Source of the DNA: Streptomyces flavofungini
Lineage (GTDB): Bacteria; Actinomycetota; Actinomycetes; Streptomycetales; Streptomycetaceae
Assembly (NCBI RefSeq): GCF_030388665.1
Contig: NZ_CP128846.1
Span: forward strand, 1,550,001-1,614,000
Length of the DNA: 64,000 nt
Direction: 5' to 3'
Shown: positions 7,390 to 16,387 of the stretch, one piece after another
Numbering within the stretch: the stretch's first letter is position 1
Layout of the letters: each line of letters opens with the position of its first letter
Translations under genes and position numbers: made by a program
Notes under the pieces: model-generated
What the model was told of the DNA's origin: nothing
The model's database searches: none
Seen by the model: only the letters and a program-made list of their open reading frames with translations

Positions 7390-9945
7390 ATGCGGATGAC
7401 ACCGCATCAAACGCCGCCAACCGTACGAGGGTTGGGCAGAACCAGACACAGATCCACACGCCGCGCCTGGGCGGCGGTGGTCGCCGCCGGGGCCGTCGCC
7501 GCCGGCCTCCTCACGGGCCCCGCCGCGACCGCGCGGCCCTTTCCGGAACCACCTCCCGACGCCGAGGCGATGAAGACAACGATGTCACGCGCGCTGCCCG
7601 CTCCCCCGGGCGGCGCGAACGTGCGTGTGCTCGCCTTCTACGGCTCGGCCGCCGACGGCGACGAGTCGCCGGTCGTCGACGCGGCCATCGCCGCCATCGA
7701 GAAGATCGGCCAATCGGGCCCGGCCGAGCAGCGGTTCACGGTGACGGCCACGGACGACCCGGCCGTGTTCACCAACGCCAGGAAGCTCGGCAAGTTCAAC
7801 GCGGTGACGTTCGTGACCGGCGGCGGCGACGTCCTCGACGCCGAGCAGGAGGCGGGCCTGGAGGCCTATATGGAGGCCGGCGGCGGCTTCCTCGGCCTGC
7901 ACGACGCGGCCCGCGCGGAGCCCTACTCGTCCTGGTTCACCGGACTCATCGGCGCCCGCCCCAAGGACGCGAGCCCCGCCGCCGTCCAGCGCGCCACCGT
8001 CGAGGTCGGCGACCGCGAGCACCCCGCCACCAAGGACCTCCCCCTGGAGTGGAAGCGCCCCGACAGGTGGCTCAACTGGGAGACCGGTCCGTCGGGGCCA
8101 TCGGGCAACGTCCACACCGTGGCCCGCGTCCGCGAGGCCTCGTACAAGCCCGGTGAGGGCGCGAACGGCGCGGACCACCCGGTGTCGTGGTGCCGCGACT
8201 ACGACGGCGGCCGGTCCTTCTACACCGGCATGGGCGGCACGGCGGACGCCTACGACGAGGCGGACTTCCGCAGCCATCTGCGCGGCGCCCTGCTGTGGAC
8301 GACCCGCATCGCCCGCGCCGACTGCAAGGCCACCATCAACGCGAACTACAAGGCCGAGCGGCTGACCCAGCCCAACAAGCCCGGCCAGAACGACCAGATC
8401 GGCGAGCCGCACGGCCTGGTCACGGCTCCCGACGGCCGGGTGTTCTACATCGGCCGCGGCGGCGCCGACTCCTCGCAGCCCGTCGTCACCGACTGGAACA
8501 ACCCCGACATCGGCAAGGGCAAGGGCGAGATCCACGTCTACGACCCGAAGACCAAGAAGTCGACGCTCGCCGGGGCGCTCACCGTCTTCGGCAACAAGGG
8601 CGGCGGCGGTGAGCTGATCAAGGTCGAGGAGGGCCTGCTGGGCATCGAGCTGGACCCCCGGTTCGAGCAGAACGGCTGGGTGTACCTGCACTACACGCCG
8701 CACTCGCGACTCAACCGCGACACGCGCATGGCCGAGCGGTACGTCTCCCGCTTCACCCTCGACCAGGCCACGAACAAGCTGGACCTGAGCAGCGAGAAGG
8801 TACTGCTCAAGTGGCCGGTGCAGGTGCACAGTTGCTGCCACTCCGGCGGTGGCATGTCCTGGGACTCCAAGGGCAACCTGTACATCGCGACCGGTGACAA
8901 CAACTCCTCCGGCTTCAGCGACGGCTACTCGGGCAACAACCCGCAGCCCACCTTCAAGGGCGTCTCCTTCGCCGACGCCCGCCGCACCGCGGGCAACACC
9001 AACAACCTCAATGGCAAGATCCTGCGCATCCACCCCGAGCCGGACGGCACGTACACCCTGCCCGAGGGCAACCTCTTCACCGGCAAGGAGCCGGACGAGG
9101 GCGGCGGCAAGACACGCGGGGAGATCTACGTGATGGGTGTCCGCAACCCCGCCCGCATCTTCGTCGACAAGAAGACCGACATCCTGTACGCCGGGTGGGT
9201 CGGCCCTGACGCCGGCCAGCCGTCGACGACCTGGGGCCCGGCGAAGTACGACACGTTCGCGGCCATCACGCACGCCTCGAACCGGGGCTGGCCGTACTGC
9301 ATGGGCAACAACCAGCCCTACCGCGACCGCAACCTGCCCGACCCGAGCAAGCCGCTCGGCTGGTACGACTGCAAGAACCTGCGCAACGAGTCGCCCCACA
9401 ACGACGGCCTGGTGAAGATCCCGCCGGCCGAGCCCAACACCATCTGGTACTCGCCGCAGGGCGGCGGCATCGACTACCCGCGCGACGCCAACGGCGTGCC
9501 CAGCTACAAGCCCGAGGAGCAGAAGCAGCTCCTGCCGTGGCTCAAGGGCGGCGGCCAGGCCACGATGAACGGCCCGGTCTACCGCTACGACGCGCAGAGC
9601 ACGAGCGCGGACAAGTGGCCGTCGTACTGGGACGGCAAGTGGTTCGTCGGCGACTTCTACGACGGCGACCAGCCGCGGCACGCGGTGCTCACCGACCCCA
9701 AGACGGTCGGCAAGGGCGGTCTGCCGGTGCACGCGGAATCGCTCAAGAAGATCATTCCGGTGGGCAACGACAACATCAAGAACCTCATGGACTGGAAGTT
9801 CGCGCCGGACGGCTCGCTGTACGTCCTGGACTACGGGCGCGGCTTCTTCACCTCCGACTCCAAGTCCGCGCTGTGGCGCGTGACGTACAAGGGCGGCGCG
9901 GCCACTCCGGCCGCCTCCGACCTGGCGAGGAAGGCGGCACGATGA
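7390..9945 (+). CDS. Secreted ThuA-domain / glucose-sorbosone dehydrogenase (PQQ-like propeller) fusion
   Basis: About 851 residues. After a basic N-terminus and a hydrophobic signal region (about 24-50), residues about 75-285 form a ThuA-like (class I glutamine-amidotransferase fold) domain (VRVLAFYG, VTFVTGGGDVLD, GFLGLHDAARAE). Residues about 320-830 form a sugar dehydrogenase beta-propeller (EPHGLVTAPDGRVFYIGRGG, LLGIELDPRF, GEIYVMGVRNPARI, DGSLYVLDYG). ThuA domains are linked to sugar utilisation; PQQ-type propellers oxidise sugars in the periplasm or outside. It overlaps the next gene by 4 bases (ATGA), implying translational coupling. Start uncertain: ATG 7390, ATG 7396 and GTG 7378 are all possible. 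Confidence 0.88.
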   Translation: MRMTPHQTPPTVRGLGRTRHRSTRRAWAAVVAAGAVAAGLLTGPAATARPFPEPPPDAEAMKTTMSRALPAPPGGANVRVLAFYGSAADGDESPVVDAAIAAIEKIGQSGPAEQRFTVTATDDPAVFTNARKLGKFNAVTFVTGGGDVLDAEQEAGLEAYMEAGGGFLGLHDAARAEPYSSWFTGLIGARPKDASPAAVQRATVEVGDREHPATKDLPLEWKRPDRWLNWETGPSGPSGNVHTVARVREASYKPGEGANGADHPVSWCRDYDGGRSFYTGMGGTADAYDEADFRSHLRGALLWTTRIARADCKATINANYKAERLTQPNKPGQNDQIGEPHGLVTAPDGRVFYIGRGGADSSQPVVTDWNNPDIGKGKGEIHVYDPKTKKSTLAGALTVFGNKGGGGELIKVEEGLLGIELDPRFEQNGWVYLHYTPHSRLNRDTRMAERYVSRFTLDQATNKLDLSSEKVLLKWPVQVHSCCHSGGGMSWDSKGNLYIATGDNNSSGFSDGYSGNNPQPTFKGVSFADARRTAGNTNNLNGKILRIHPEPDGTYTLPEGNLFTGKEPDEGGGKTRGEIYVMGVRNPARIFVDKKTDILYAGWVGPDAGQPSTTWGPAKYDTFAAITHASNRGWPYCMGNNQPYRDRNLPDPSKPLGWYDCKNLRNESPHNDGLVKIPPAEPNTIWYSPQGGGIDYPRDANGVPSYKPEEQKQLLPWLKGGGQATMNGPVYRYDAQSTSADKWPSYWDGKWFVGDFYDGDQPRHAVLTDPKTVGKGGLPVHAESLKKIIPVGNDNIKNLMDWKFAPDGSLYVLDYGRGFFTSDSKSALWRVTYKGGAATPAASDLARKAAR

Positions 9946-12167
9946 GATCCGTGGGATCCATGGGGTCCGCTCGTCGCGGCAGACTCTGGACGGCGCTGCT
10001 CGCCGCGTTCCTGATGGCGGTCGGCCTGACGTCGGCGGCCAGCGCGCGACCCGACGACACCGGGCTCTCCGCTCAGCAGCAGACTCTCACCTGGACAGCC
10101 GACAACGACATCTCCAAGTACAAGTCCGCGCCGACGACGGCGGTCGCGGGCAGGACGACGATCGTCTTCGAGAACAGCGTGGCCACCGGCAACACCACCG
10201 GCATGCCGCACACGCTGACGTTCGACGTCTCCGACCCGGAGTACAACAACGACGTCCCGCTGAACATCCTCGCCAACCCGGGCGACGACAAGGGCGGCAA
10301 GCACACGGCCGAGGTCACCCTCAAGCCGGGCCGCTACCGCTACTACTGCACCATCCCCGGCCACGGCGCGATGCAGGGCATCCTGGTCGTGACCGAGGGC
10401 GGCGGCGAGGACACCACCGCGCCCGAGACGAAGGCGAAGGTGGACGGAGCGACCAACTCCGACGGCGCGTACGTAGGTTCGGCGACGGTCACGGTGACGG
10501 CGACCGACGAGAGCGGCGGCTCGGGCGTCGAGAAGGTCGAGTACGCCCTCGGGGCCGACGGCGCCTGGCAGCCGTACACCGCGCCCGTGGTGGTGAACAC
10601 GGTCGGCACGCACAAGATCCGCTATCGGGCGTCCGACAAGGCGGGCAACGTGGCGGCGGAGAAGGCGGTCGACTTCAAGGTCGTGGCCCCGCCGACCGAC
10701 GACAAGACCCCGCCGGAGACCTCGGCGACCGTCAGCGGCGAGCAGAACAGCCAGGGCCAGTACCTGGGCATGGCGACGGTCACGGTGACGGCGTCCGACG
10801 CGGGCTCGGGCCTGAACAAGGTCGAGTACGCGCTCGGGGACGGCGACTGGAAGCCGTACACGACGCCGGTGATGGTCCACGAGGTGGGCAGCCACACGGT
10901 CCGCTACCGCGCCTCCGACAAGGCGGGCAATGTCGCCCCGGAGAAGTCGGTGGAGTTCACGGTGGTCGCACCGCCGACCGAGGACAAGACGCCGCCGGAG
11001 ACGTCCGCGAAGGTCGAGGGCGACAAGAACTCCGACGGCGCCTACATCGGGAAGGCCAAGGTGACGGTCACCGCGACCGACTCCGGCTCGGGCGTGGACA
11101 AGGTCGAGTACTCCCTCGACGGCGGCCCGTACGTGACGTACTCCGCGCCCGTGGTCGTCGACCGCGTCGGGCGGCACACCGTGGCGTACCGGGCGAGCGA
11201 CAAGGCGGGCAACACCGCGCCCGCGAAGTCGGTGGCGTTCACCGTCGACGAGGGCGGCGGGGTCCCCGGGCCCAACTGCCCGGAGTACGACGAGCGGTTG
11301 ACCGTCTTCGTCGGCACCGTCGACACGGGCATCCCGAACCGGGTCACGAACAACCGCTGCCGCATCGGCGAGTTGATCGAGGACGAGAAGGACTGGTCGT
11401 CGCACGCGCTGTTCCTCAAGCACGTCAAGACCGTCACGGACCGCCTCAAGAAGAACGCCGAGATCGACCAGCGCGAGTACAACAAGATCAACAAGGCGGC
11501 GAAGCAGTCGGGCATCGGCAAGCCGGGCCAGACCGAGGGCTATCGCTCGCTCTTCGACGGCACCCAGAAGTCCTTCGCCAAGTGGAGCCACGTGGGCGGT
11601 GGTTCGTTCGGCCTGAACGCCGACGGGTCGATGACCTCGGGCACCACGAAGAACGGCCTCGGCATGCTCTGGTTCCCCGAGCGCAAGTACGGGGACTTCT
11701 CGCTGAAGCTCCAGTGGCGCGACGACGCCCCGGCCGCCGGGAACGCCAACTCCGGTGTGTTCGTGCGCTTCCCGCAGGTCCACGACCACCCGGAGGAGTC
11801 ACGTCCGGAGTGGGTCGCCATCAAGTACGGCCACGAGGTGCAGGTGCTCGACCGGCCCGACGGCGACATGTACAAGACCGGTTCGGTGTACGGATTCGAC
11901 CGCGTCGGCCTCGGGGGCGCGGGCGTGACGCCCAAGGGCACCTGGAACGACTACGAGATCCGCGTGGTCGACCAGAAGTACTCGGTGTACCGCAACGGTG
12001 TCCTGCTGAACGAGTTCGACAACACCGGCGGCCAGGCCTTCGAGCCGCCGCGCGGGGACGACCCCGGCACGGACGGCCGCCGCTTCGCGTCCGGGTACAT
12101 CGGACTCCAGGTCCACGGCGTCACGGACGTGGTGTCGTACCGGGACATCCGGATCAAGGAGCTGTAG
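9942..12167 (+). CDS. Secreted cupredoxin - Ig-like repeats - DUF1080 multidomain protein
   Basis: 741 residues. Sec signal (about 1-36); a type I copper cupredoxin domain (about 45-152) with the full ligand set H90, C136, H141, M144; three tandem Ig-like/OmpL47-type repeats (about 157-445), each ending in a YRASDKAGN motif; then a DUF1080 (concanavalin-like, 3-keto-disaccharide hydrolase family) domain from about 535 to the end with GNANSGVFVR and GYIGLQ motifs. The copper site suggests electron transfer, perhaps accepting electrons from the coupled sugar dehydrogenase; DUF1080 suggests binding or cleavage of an oxidised sugar. GAGGAAGG precedes the ATG. The operon role is inferred. Confidence 0.9.
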   Translation: MRSVGSMGSARRGRLWTALLAAFLMAVGLTSAASARPDDTGLSAQQQTLTWTADNDISKYKSAPTTAVAGRTTIVFENSVATGNTTGMPHTLTFDVSDPEYNNDVPLNILANPGDDKGGKHTAEVTLKPGRYRYYCTIPGHGAMQGILVVTEGGGEDTTAPETKAKVDGATNSDGAYVGSATVTVTATDESGGSGVEKVEYALGADGAWQPYTAPVVVNTVGTHKIRYRASDKAGNVAAEKAVDFKVVAPPTDDKTPPETSATVSGEQNSQGQYLGMATVTVTASDAGSGLNKVEYALGDGDWKPYTTPVMVHEVGSHTVRYRASDKAGNVAPEKSVEFTVVAPPTEDKTPPETSAKVEGDKNSDGAYIGKAKVTVTATDSGSGVDKVEYSLDGGPYVTYSAPVVVDRVGRHTVAYRASDKAGNTAPAKSVAFTVDEGGGVPGPNCPEYDERLTVFVGTVDTGIPNRVTNNRCRIGELIEDEKDWSSHALFLKHVKTVTDRLKKNAEIDQREYNKINKAAKQSGIGKPGQTEGYRSLFDGTQKSFAKWSHVGGGSFGLNADGSMTSGTTKNGLGMLWFPERKYGDFSLKLQWRDDAPAAGNANSGVFVRFPQVHDHPEESRPEWVAIKYGHEVQVLDRPDGDMYKTGSVYGFDRVGLGGAGVTPKGTWNDYEIRVVDQKYSVYRNGVLLNEFDNTGGQAFEPPRGDDPGTDGRRFASGYIGLQVHGVTDVVSYRDIRIKEL

Positions 12168-12183
12168 CAGCACGCGAGTCGCG

Positions 12184-12219
12184 CGCGGGGCCCTCTTCGT
12201 ACGCGGAGAGGGCCCCGCG
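12184..12219. terminator. Bidirectional hairpin terminator
   Basis: Perfect 13-base arms (12184-12196 and 12207-12219) with a 10-base loop lie between the convergent cupredoxin gene and NHEJ polymerase gene. Confidence 0.85.
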
Positions 12220-12223
12220 TGCG

Positions 12224-13240
12224 TCAGTCGTCGTGCCGGGCGCGGCTCGGCTGGACCCGCTTCGGCTCCCCGGGCATCTTCGGGTACTCGGGCGGATACG
12301 GCATGTCGCCGAGCCCGTGGTCCCTCTCGTCGCGGTCGGCCTGTTCGAGGAGGCCCTCCAGGGAGAAGGCGTGCTCGTCCATGTCCTTGTGCACGTCGCC
12401 GACCTCGGCGAAGCGGGCCGGCATGGTGCCGATGTCGAAGTCGCGCGGCACCGCGTCGTCGATCTCCTCCCAGCGCAGCGGCGCGGAGACCGGGGCGTCG
12501 GGGCGGGCGCGCACCGAGTACGCGGAGGCGATGGTGCGGTCGCGGGCGGTCTGGTTGTAGTCGACGAAGATGCGCTCCCCGCGCTCCTCCTTCCACCACG
12601 CGGTGGTCACGGCGTCCGGGTTGCGCCGCTCCAGCTCCCGGCCGCAGGCGATGGCGGCGCGCCGCACCTCGACGAAGGTCCAGCGCGGCGCGATGGGCAC
12701 GAAGACGTGGATGCCGCGCCCGCCGGACGTCTTGGGCCAGCCGCGGAGCCCGAAGTCGTCCAGGACCTCCCTGAGTCCGTGGGCGGCGCGGACGGCGTCG
12801 GCGTAGTCGGTGCCGGGCTGCGGGTCGAGGTCGATGCGCAGTTCGTCGGGGTGGTCGGGGGCGGCGCGGCGGACCGGCCACGGGTGGAAGGTGAACGTGC
12901 CGAACTGGGCCGCCCAGACGACGGCGGCGACCTCGGTCGGGCAGATCTCGTCGGCGGTGCGGCCGCTGGGGAAGGTGATGGTGCCGGTGGGGATCCAGTC
13001 GGGCAGGTTCTTGGGAGCGCGCTTCTGGTAGAAGTGCTCGCCCCCGAGGCCCTCCGGGTAGCGCTCCAGGGTGGTCGGCCGGTCGCGCAGCGCCCGCAGG
13101 ATGCCGTCGCCGACGGCGATGAAGTACTCGGCGAGGTCCCGCTTGGTGAAGCCGCGCTCGGGGAACAGCACGCGGTCGGGGCTGGAGAGCCGTACCTGCC
13201 GCCCTCCAGCCGTCAGCTCCACCGCGGCTCCTGCGCCCAT
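12224..13240 (-). CDS. LigD-type NHEJ DNA polymerase domain protein (stand-alone)
   Basis: 338 residues, corresponding to the archaeo-eukaryotic primase-like polymerase domain of LigD without ligase or nuclease. Recognisable parts are PDRVLFPERGFTKRDLAEY near the start, the catalytic acidic pair in LRIDLDPQPG, the SGGRGIHVFVPI strand and the DYNQTARDRTIASAYSVR segment. In double-strand break repair by end joining it adds or fills nucleotides, usually ribonucleotides, at Ku-bound ends. It is divergent to a stand-alone ATP-dependent ligase, together making a split LigD system. Start uncertain: ATG 13238-13240 chosen, with a GTG nine bases upstream also possible. Confidence 0.92.
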   Translation of the reverse strand: MGAGAAVELTAGGRQVRLSSPDRVLFPERGFTKRDLAEYFIAVGDGILRALRDRPTTLERYPEGLGGEHFYQKRAPKNLPDWIPTGTITFPSGRTADEICPTEVAAVVWAAQFGTFTFHPWPVRRAAPDHPDELRIDLDPQPGTDYADAVRAAHGLREVLDDFGLRGWPKTSGGRGIHVFVPIAPRWTFVEVRRAAIACGRELERRNPDAVTTAWWKEERGERIFVDYNQTARDRTIASAYSVRARPDAPVSAPLRWEEIDDAVPRDFDIGTMPARFAEVGDVHKDMDEHAFSLEGLLEQADRDERDHGLGDMPYPPEYPKMPGEPKRVQPSRARHDD

Positions 13241-13261
13241 GCGAGCCACGGTAGCCGTGCC

Positions 13262-13301
13262 CGGCAATTGCCGCATACCGGGCGATATCTTTCGTATCGC
13301 C
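13262..13301. promoter_or_regulatory. Paired inverted repeats in the NHEJ divergent promoter
   Basis: In a 74-base divergent gap there are two dyads: the perfect palindrome CGGCAATTGCCG (13262-13273) and GGCGATA-7 bases-TATCGCC (13281-13301). Both are candidates for a shared operator controlling polymerase and ligase together; no regulator gene is adjacent. Confidence 0.5.
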
Positions 13302-13314
13302 GCAGAATTGGACC

Positions 13315-14388
13315 ATGGATCTGCCGGTGATGCCGCCCGTGAAGCCCATGCTCGCCAAGTCCGTGGCCCGGATTCCGCCCGGCATGCAGTACGAGGCGAA
13401 GTGGGACGGCTTCCGCGCGATCGCCTTCCGGGACGGCCCCGAGATCGAGATCGGCAGCCGCGGCACGAAGTCCCTGACGCGGTACTTTCCCGAGCTGGTC
13501 GAGGCGCTGCGGGAGCGGCTGCCCGAGCGGTGCGTGGTCGACGGCGAGATCGTCATCGCGCGCGGGGGGCGGCTCGAATTCGACGCCCTCACCGAGCGCA
13601 TCCATCCGGCGGACTCCCGGGTACGGCTGCTCGCCGAGCGCACGCCCGCGTCGTTCGTGGCCTTCGACCTGCTGGCCCTCTTCGACGAGTCCCTGCTCGA
13701 CGTCTCCCTCAGCGACCGCCGCGCGCTCCTCGCCAGGGCTCTTGAGGGAGTGAGCGCGCCCGTGCATCTGGCTCCCGCCACGCTCGACCGGGAGGTGGCC
13801 GAGCGGTGGTTCGAGGAGTTCGAGGGCGCCGGGCTCGACGGGGTCGTCGCCAAGCCGCTCGACCTGCGGTACCGGCCGAACGAACGCCTCATGTACAAGA
13901 TCAAGCACGAGCGGACCGCGGACTGCGTCGTCGCGGGCCTCCGCCTCCACAAGAGCGGGCCCGTGGTGGGGTCGCTGCTGCTCGGTCTGTACGACGACGG
14001 GGGAACGTTGCAGCACGTCGGGGTGTGCGCCGCCTTCGCCATGAAGCGGCGGGCCGAGCTGATGGCGGAGCTGGAGCCGCTGCGGATGGAGTCCGTGGCG
14101 GGGCATCCGTGGGCGGCGTGGACCGAGGAGGCCGCCCACGAGGGGGCGCGGCTGCCCGGGGCGGTGAGTCGGTGGACCGGGAAGAAGGATCTGTCGTGGG
14201 TGCCGTTGCGGCCCGAGCGGGTGTGCGAGGTGGCCTACGACCACATGGAGAACGGGGTGCGGTTCCGGCACACCGCGCAGTTTCGGGCGTGGCGCCCTGA
14301 CCGGTCCCCGGAGTCCTGCACGTACGCCCAGCTGGAGGAGCCCGCCGGGTACGACCTCACGGAGGTTCTCGGCTCGCCCCCGGCCTGA
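13315..14388 (+). CDS. ATP-dependent DNA ligase (LigD ligase-domain/LigC type)
   Basis: 357 residues with the nucleotidyltransferase motifs in order: motif I KWDGFR with the AMP-accepting Lys29 (YEAKWDGFRAI), motif III FVAFDLLA, motif IV GLDGVVAKPL, motif V YKIKHERT, followed by an OB-fold region (about 200-330) with VPLRPERVCEVAYDH. It seals DNA nicks using ATP. The divergent NHEJ polymerase gene shares its promoter region. No polymerase or nuclease domain is fused, so it resembles LigC-type backup ligases. ATG start at a conserved N-terminus (PVMPPVKPMLAK). Confidence 0.94.
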   Translation: MDLPVMPPVKPMLAKSVARIPPGMQYEAKWDGFRAIAFRDGPEIEIGSRGTKSLTRYFPELVEALRERLPERCVVDGEIVIARGGRLEFDALTERIHPADSRVRLLAERTPASFVAFDLLALFDESLLDVSLSDRRALLARALEGVSAPVHLAPATLDREVAERWFEEFEGAGLDGVVAKPLDLRYRPNERLMYKIKHERTADCVVAGLRLHKSGPVVGSLLLGLYDDGGTLQHVGVCAAFAMKRRAELMAELEPLRMESVAGHPWAAWTEEAAHEGARLPGAVSRWTGKKDLSWVPLRPERVCEVAYDHMENGVRFRHTAQFRAWRPDRSPESCTYAQLEEPAGYDLTEVLGSPPA

Positions 14389-14518
14389 GTGCACCCCGCC
14401 CGAGCCCACCCCGCTGCCACCGTCCCCGCAGACGAAATCCCGCCAACGCCACCCCGGAAGCCCCACACCGCTTCCGGCGCCCCGCTCGCAACCGTAAGCT
14501 CCGCCCCCGACACGTTAG

Positions 14519-14531
14519 TTACCGACGGTAA
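14519..14531. promoter_or_regulatory. 13-bp palindrome TTACCGACGGTAA overlapping the leader of the FAD oxidoreductase
   Basis: TTACCG-A-CGGTAA is a perfect dyad located 11 bases before the ATG and touching the ribosome-binding site. A half-site-like ACCGTAAG lies about 28 bases upstream. A bound repressor here would block translation initiation region transcription; the regulator is not adjacent. Confidence 0.45.
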
Positions 14532-14542
14532 GGGGGACGGGT

Positions 14543-16357
14543 ATGGGGCACACGGAGCCGCAGGCGGGCGGCCGCGGCACGAGCACCCGCAGGGACTTCG
14601 TCGCGCGGACGGCCACCGTCGGCGGCGCGGCCGCGCTGGGGGTGGGCCTCGGGGCGCTCCCCGCCCAGGCCCGCGCCGCCGGCGCGAGGCCCAAGGCCGG
14701 CCCCCGCGTCGCCGTGCTCGGCGGCGGCGTCGCCGGCCTCACCGCCGCCCACGAGCTGGTGGAGCGCGGCTTCGCCGTGACCGTGTACGAGCGCAGGGCG
14801 CTGGGCGGCAAGGCGCGCAGCATGGACGTACCGAACAGCGCGAAGGGGAACCGCAGGCCGCTCCCCGGGGAGCACGGCTTCAGGTTCATCCCGGGGATCT
14901 ATCACAACCTGCCGGACACCATGCGGCGCATCCCGTTCCCGGGGAACAAGAACGGCGTCTGGGACAACCTCATCAGCCCGCCCGAGATGAGCTTCGCCCG
15001 CTCCGGCGGCCGCGAGGACATCCGGCTTCCGATCCCCCAGCACACGGGTGACCCGGCCCGGCTCGACAAGGACGACATCGCCCGCGCCCTCACCGCCCTC
15101 CTGGACACGGCCACCAGCATCCCCGGCCATGAGATCGCGTACTTCGTGAACCGCGCCCTGGTCTTCCTGACGAGCTGCGACGAGCGCCGTGACGACGACT
15201 GGGAGTCGACGCCGTGGTGGGATTTCGTGCGCGCCGAGCAGATGTCGAAGGACTACCAGCGGGTCCTCGCGATCGGTGTGACGCGCAACATCGTGGCGAC
15301 GAAGGCCGAGGAGGCGAGCACCCGCACGGTCGGCACGCTCGGCGAGGCCCTCGTGTTCAATGCGCTGGGGCGGGGCGCGGACGGCCCGCCGGACCGCATC
15401 CTGAACGCGCCGACCAACGAGGCGTGGATCGACCCGTGGGTGTCGCATCTGAAGGCGCTCGGCGTGGAGTTCCGCATCGGCTGGACGGTGCGGGAGCTGG
15501 CGTACGGCGGCGGCCGGATCACGAAGACGGTGGTCGAGAACCCCGGCGGCAAGCGCGAGGACGTCGTCGCGGACCACTACGTACAGGCCATGCCGGTCGA
15601 GCACGCCCGCAGGACGTGGAGCCGTGAACTGAAGGCCGCCGACCCGCAGTTGGCTCGCTGCGACAAGCTCAAGACCGACTGGATGACGGGCATCCAGTTC
15701 TATCTGACGCGGCGGCCCGACGTCGTCGAGGGACACTTCAACTGCATCGACTCGCCGTGGTCGCTGACCGGCATCGCGCAGGCCGCGCACTGGAAGGGCC
15801 GTGACTTTCCCGCGGACTACGGCGACGGCACGGCGGTGGACTGTCTGTCGGTGGACATCTCCGAGTGGGACAAGCCGGGGATCCTCTACGGCAAGACGGC
15901 CAAGCAGTGCACGCGCGACGAGGTGGCACGCGAGGTGTGGGCACAGCTGAAGGCGTCCCTGAACGACACCGGCACACCGGCCCTGAAGGACTCCGAGCTG
16001 CACTCGTGGTTCCTGGACCCGGGCGTCGACGGCATCGGCGGCCCGAACCCGACCAACGAGGACGAGCTGCTCATCCATCCGGTGGGCACCCTGCACAACC
16101 GGCCGGCGGCCGCGACGAGGATCCCGAACCTGTTCCTCGCGGGCGACTACGTGGCCGTCGACATCGACCTGGCCACCATGGAGGGCGCCAACGCCGCGGC
16201 CCGCCAGGCCGTCAACGCGCTGCTCGACCGGGTGGGCTCGGACCACAAGCGGTGCGAGGTGACGCCGCTGTACCGGGCCCCGGAGATCGAGGGCCTCAGG
16301 CGCCACGACCGCTTCCGGTACCGGCTCGGCCTGCCCAATCTGCTCGATCTGGGCTGA
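14543..16357 (+). CDS. Tat-exported FAD-dependent oxidoreductase (amine oxidase/phytoene-desaturase fold)
   Basis: 604 residues. Twin-arginine signal (TRRDFVART, then Ala-rich hydrophobic stretch to about 47). FAD-binding Rossmann motif VLGGGVAGLTAA (about 58-69) with VYERRALGGKAR downstream, and the C-terminal FAD-binding segment NLFLAGDYVAVDIDLATMEGANAAAR near 530-555. The overall layout is that of the flavin amine oxidase/carotenoid desaturase superfamily; the substrate is unknown. Presence of a Tat signal implies cofactor loading before export. AAGGGGGA precedes the ATG. The DUF3048 lipoprotein gene follows 30 bases later and may be cotranscribed. Confidence 0.88.
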   Translation: MGHTEPQAGGRGTSTRRDFVARTATVGGAAALGVGLGALPAQARAAGARPKAGPRVAVLGGGVAGLTAAHELVERGFAVTVYERRALGGKARSMDVPNSAKGNRRPLPGEHGFRFIPGIYHNLPDTMRRIPFPGNKNGVWDNLISPPEMSFARSGGREDIRLPIPQHTGDPARLDKDDIARALTALLDTATSIPGHEIAYFVNRALVFLTSCDERRDDDWESTPWWDFVRAEQMSKDYQRVLAIGVTRNIVATKAEEASTRTVGTLGEALVFNALGRGADGPPDRILNAPTNEAWIDPWVSHLKALGVEFRIGWTVRELAYGGGRITKTVVENPGGKREDVVADHYVQAMPVEHARRTWSRELKAADPQLARCDKLKTDWMTGIQFYLTRRPDVVEGHFNCIDSPWSLTGIAQAAHWKGRDFPADYGDGTAVDCLSVDISEWDKPGILYGKTAKQCTRDEVAREVWAQLKASLNDTGTPALKDSELHSWFLDPGVDGIGGPNPTNEDELLIHPVGTLHNRPAAATRIPNLFLAGDYVAVDIDLATMEGANAAARQAVNALLDRVGSDHKRCEVTPLYRAPEIEGLRRHDRFRYRLGLPNLLDLG

Positions 16358-16387
16358 GAAGGACCCGGTTCGGGGTACATCCCCGGC

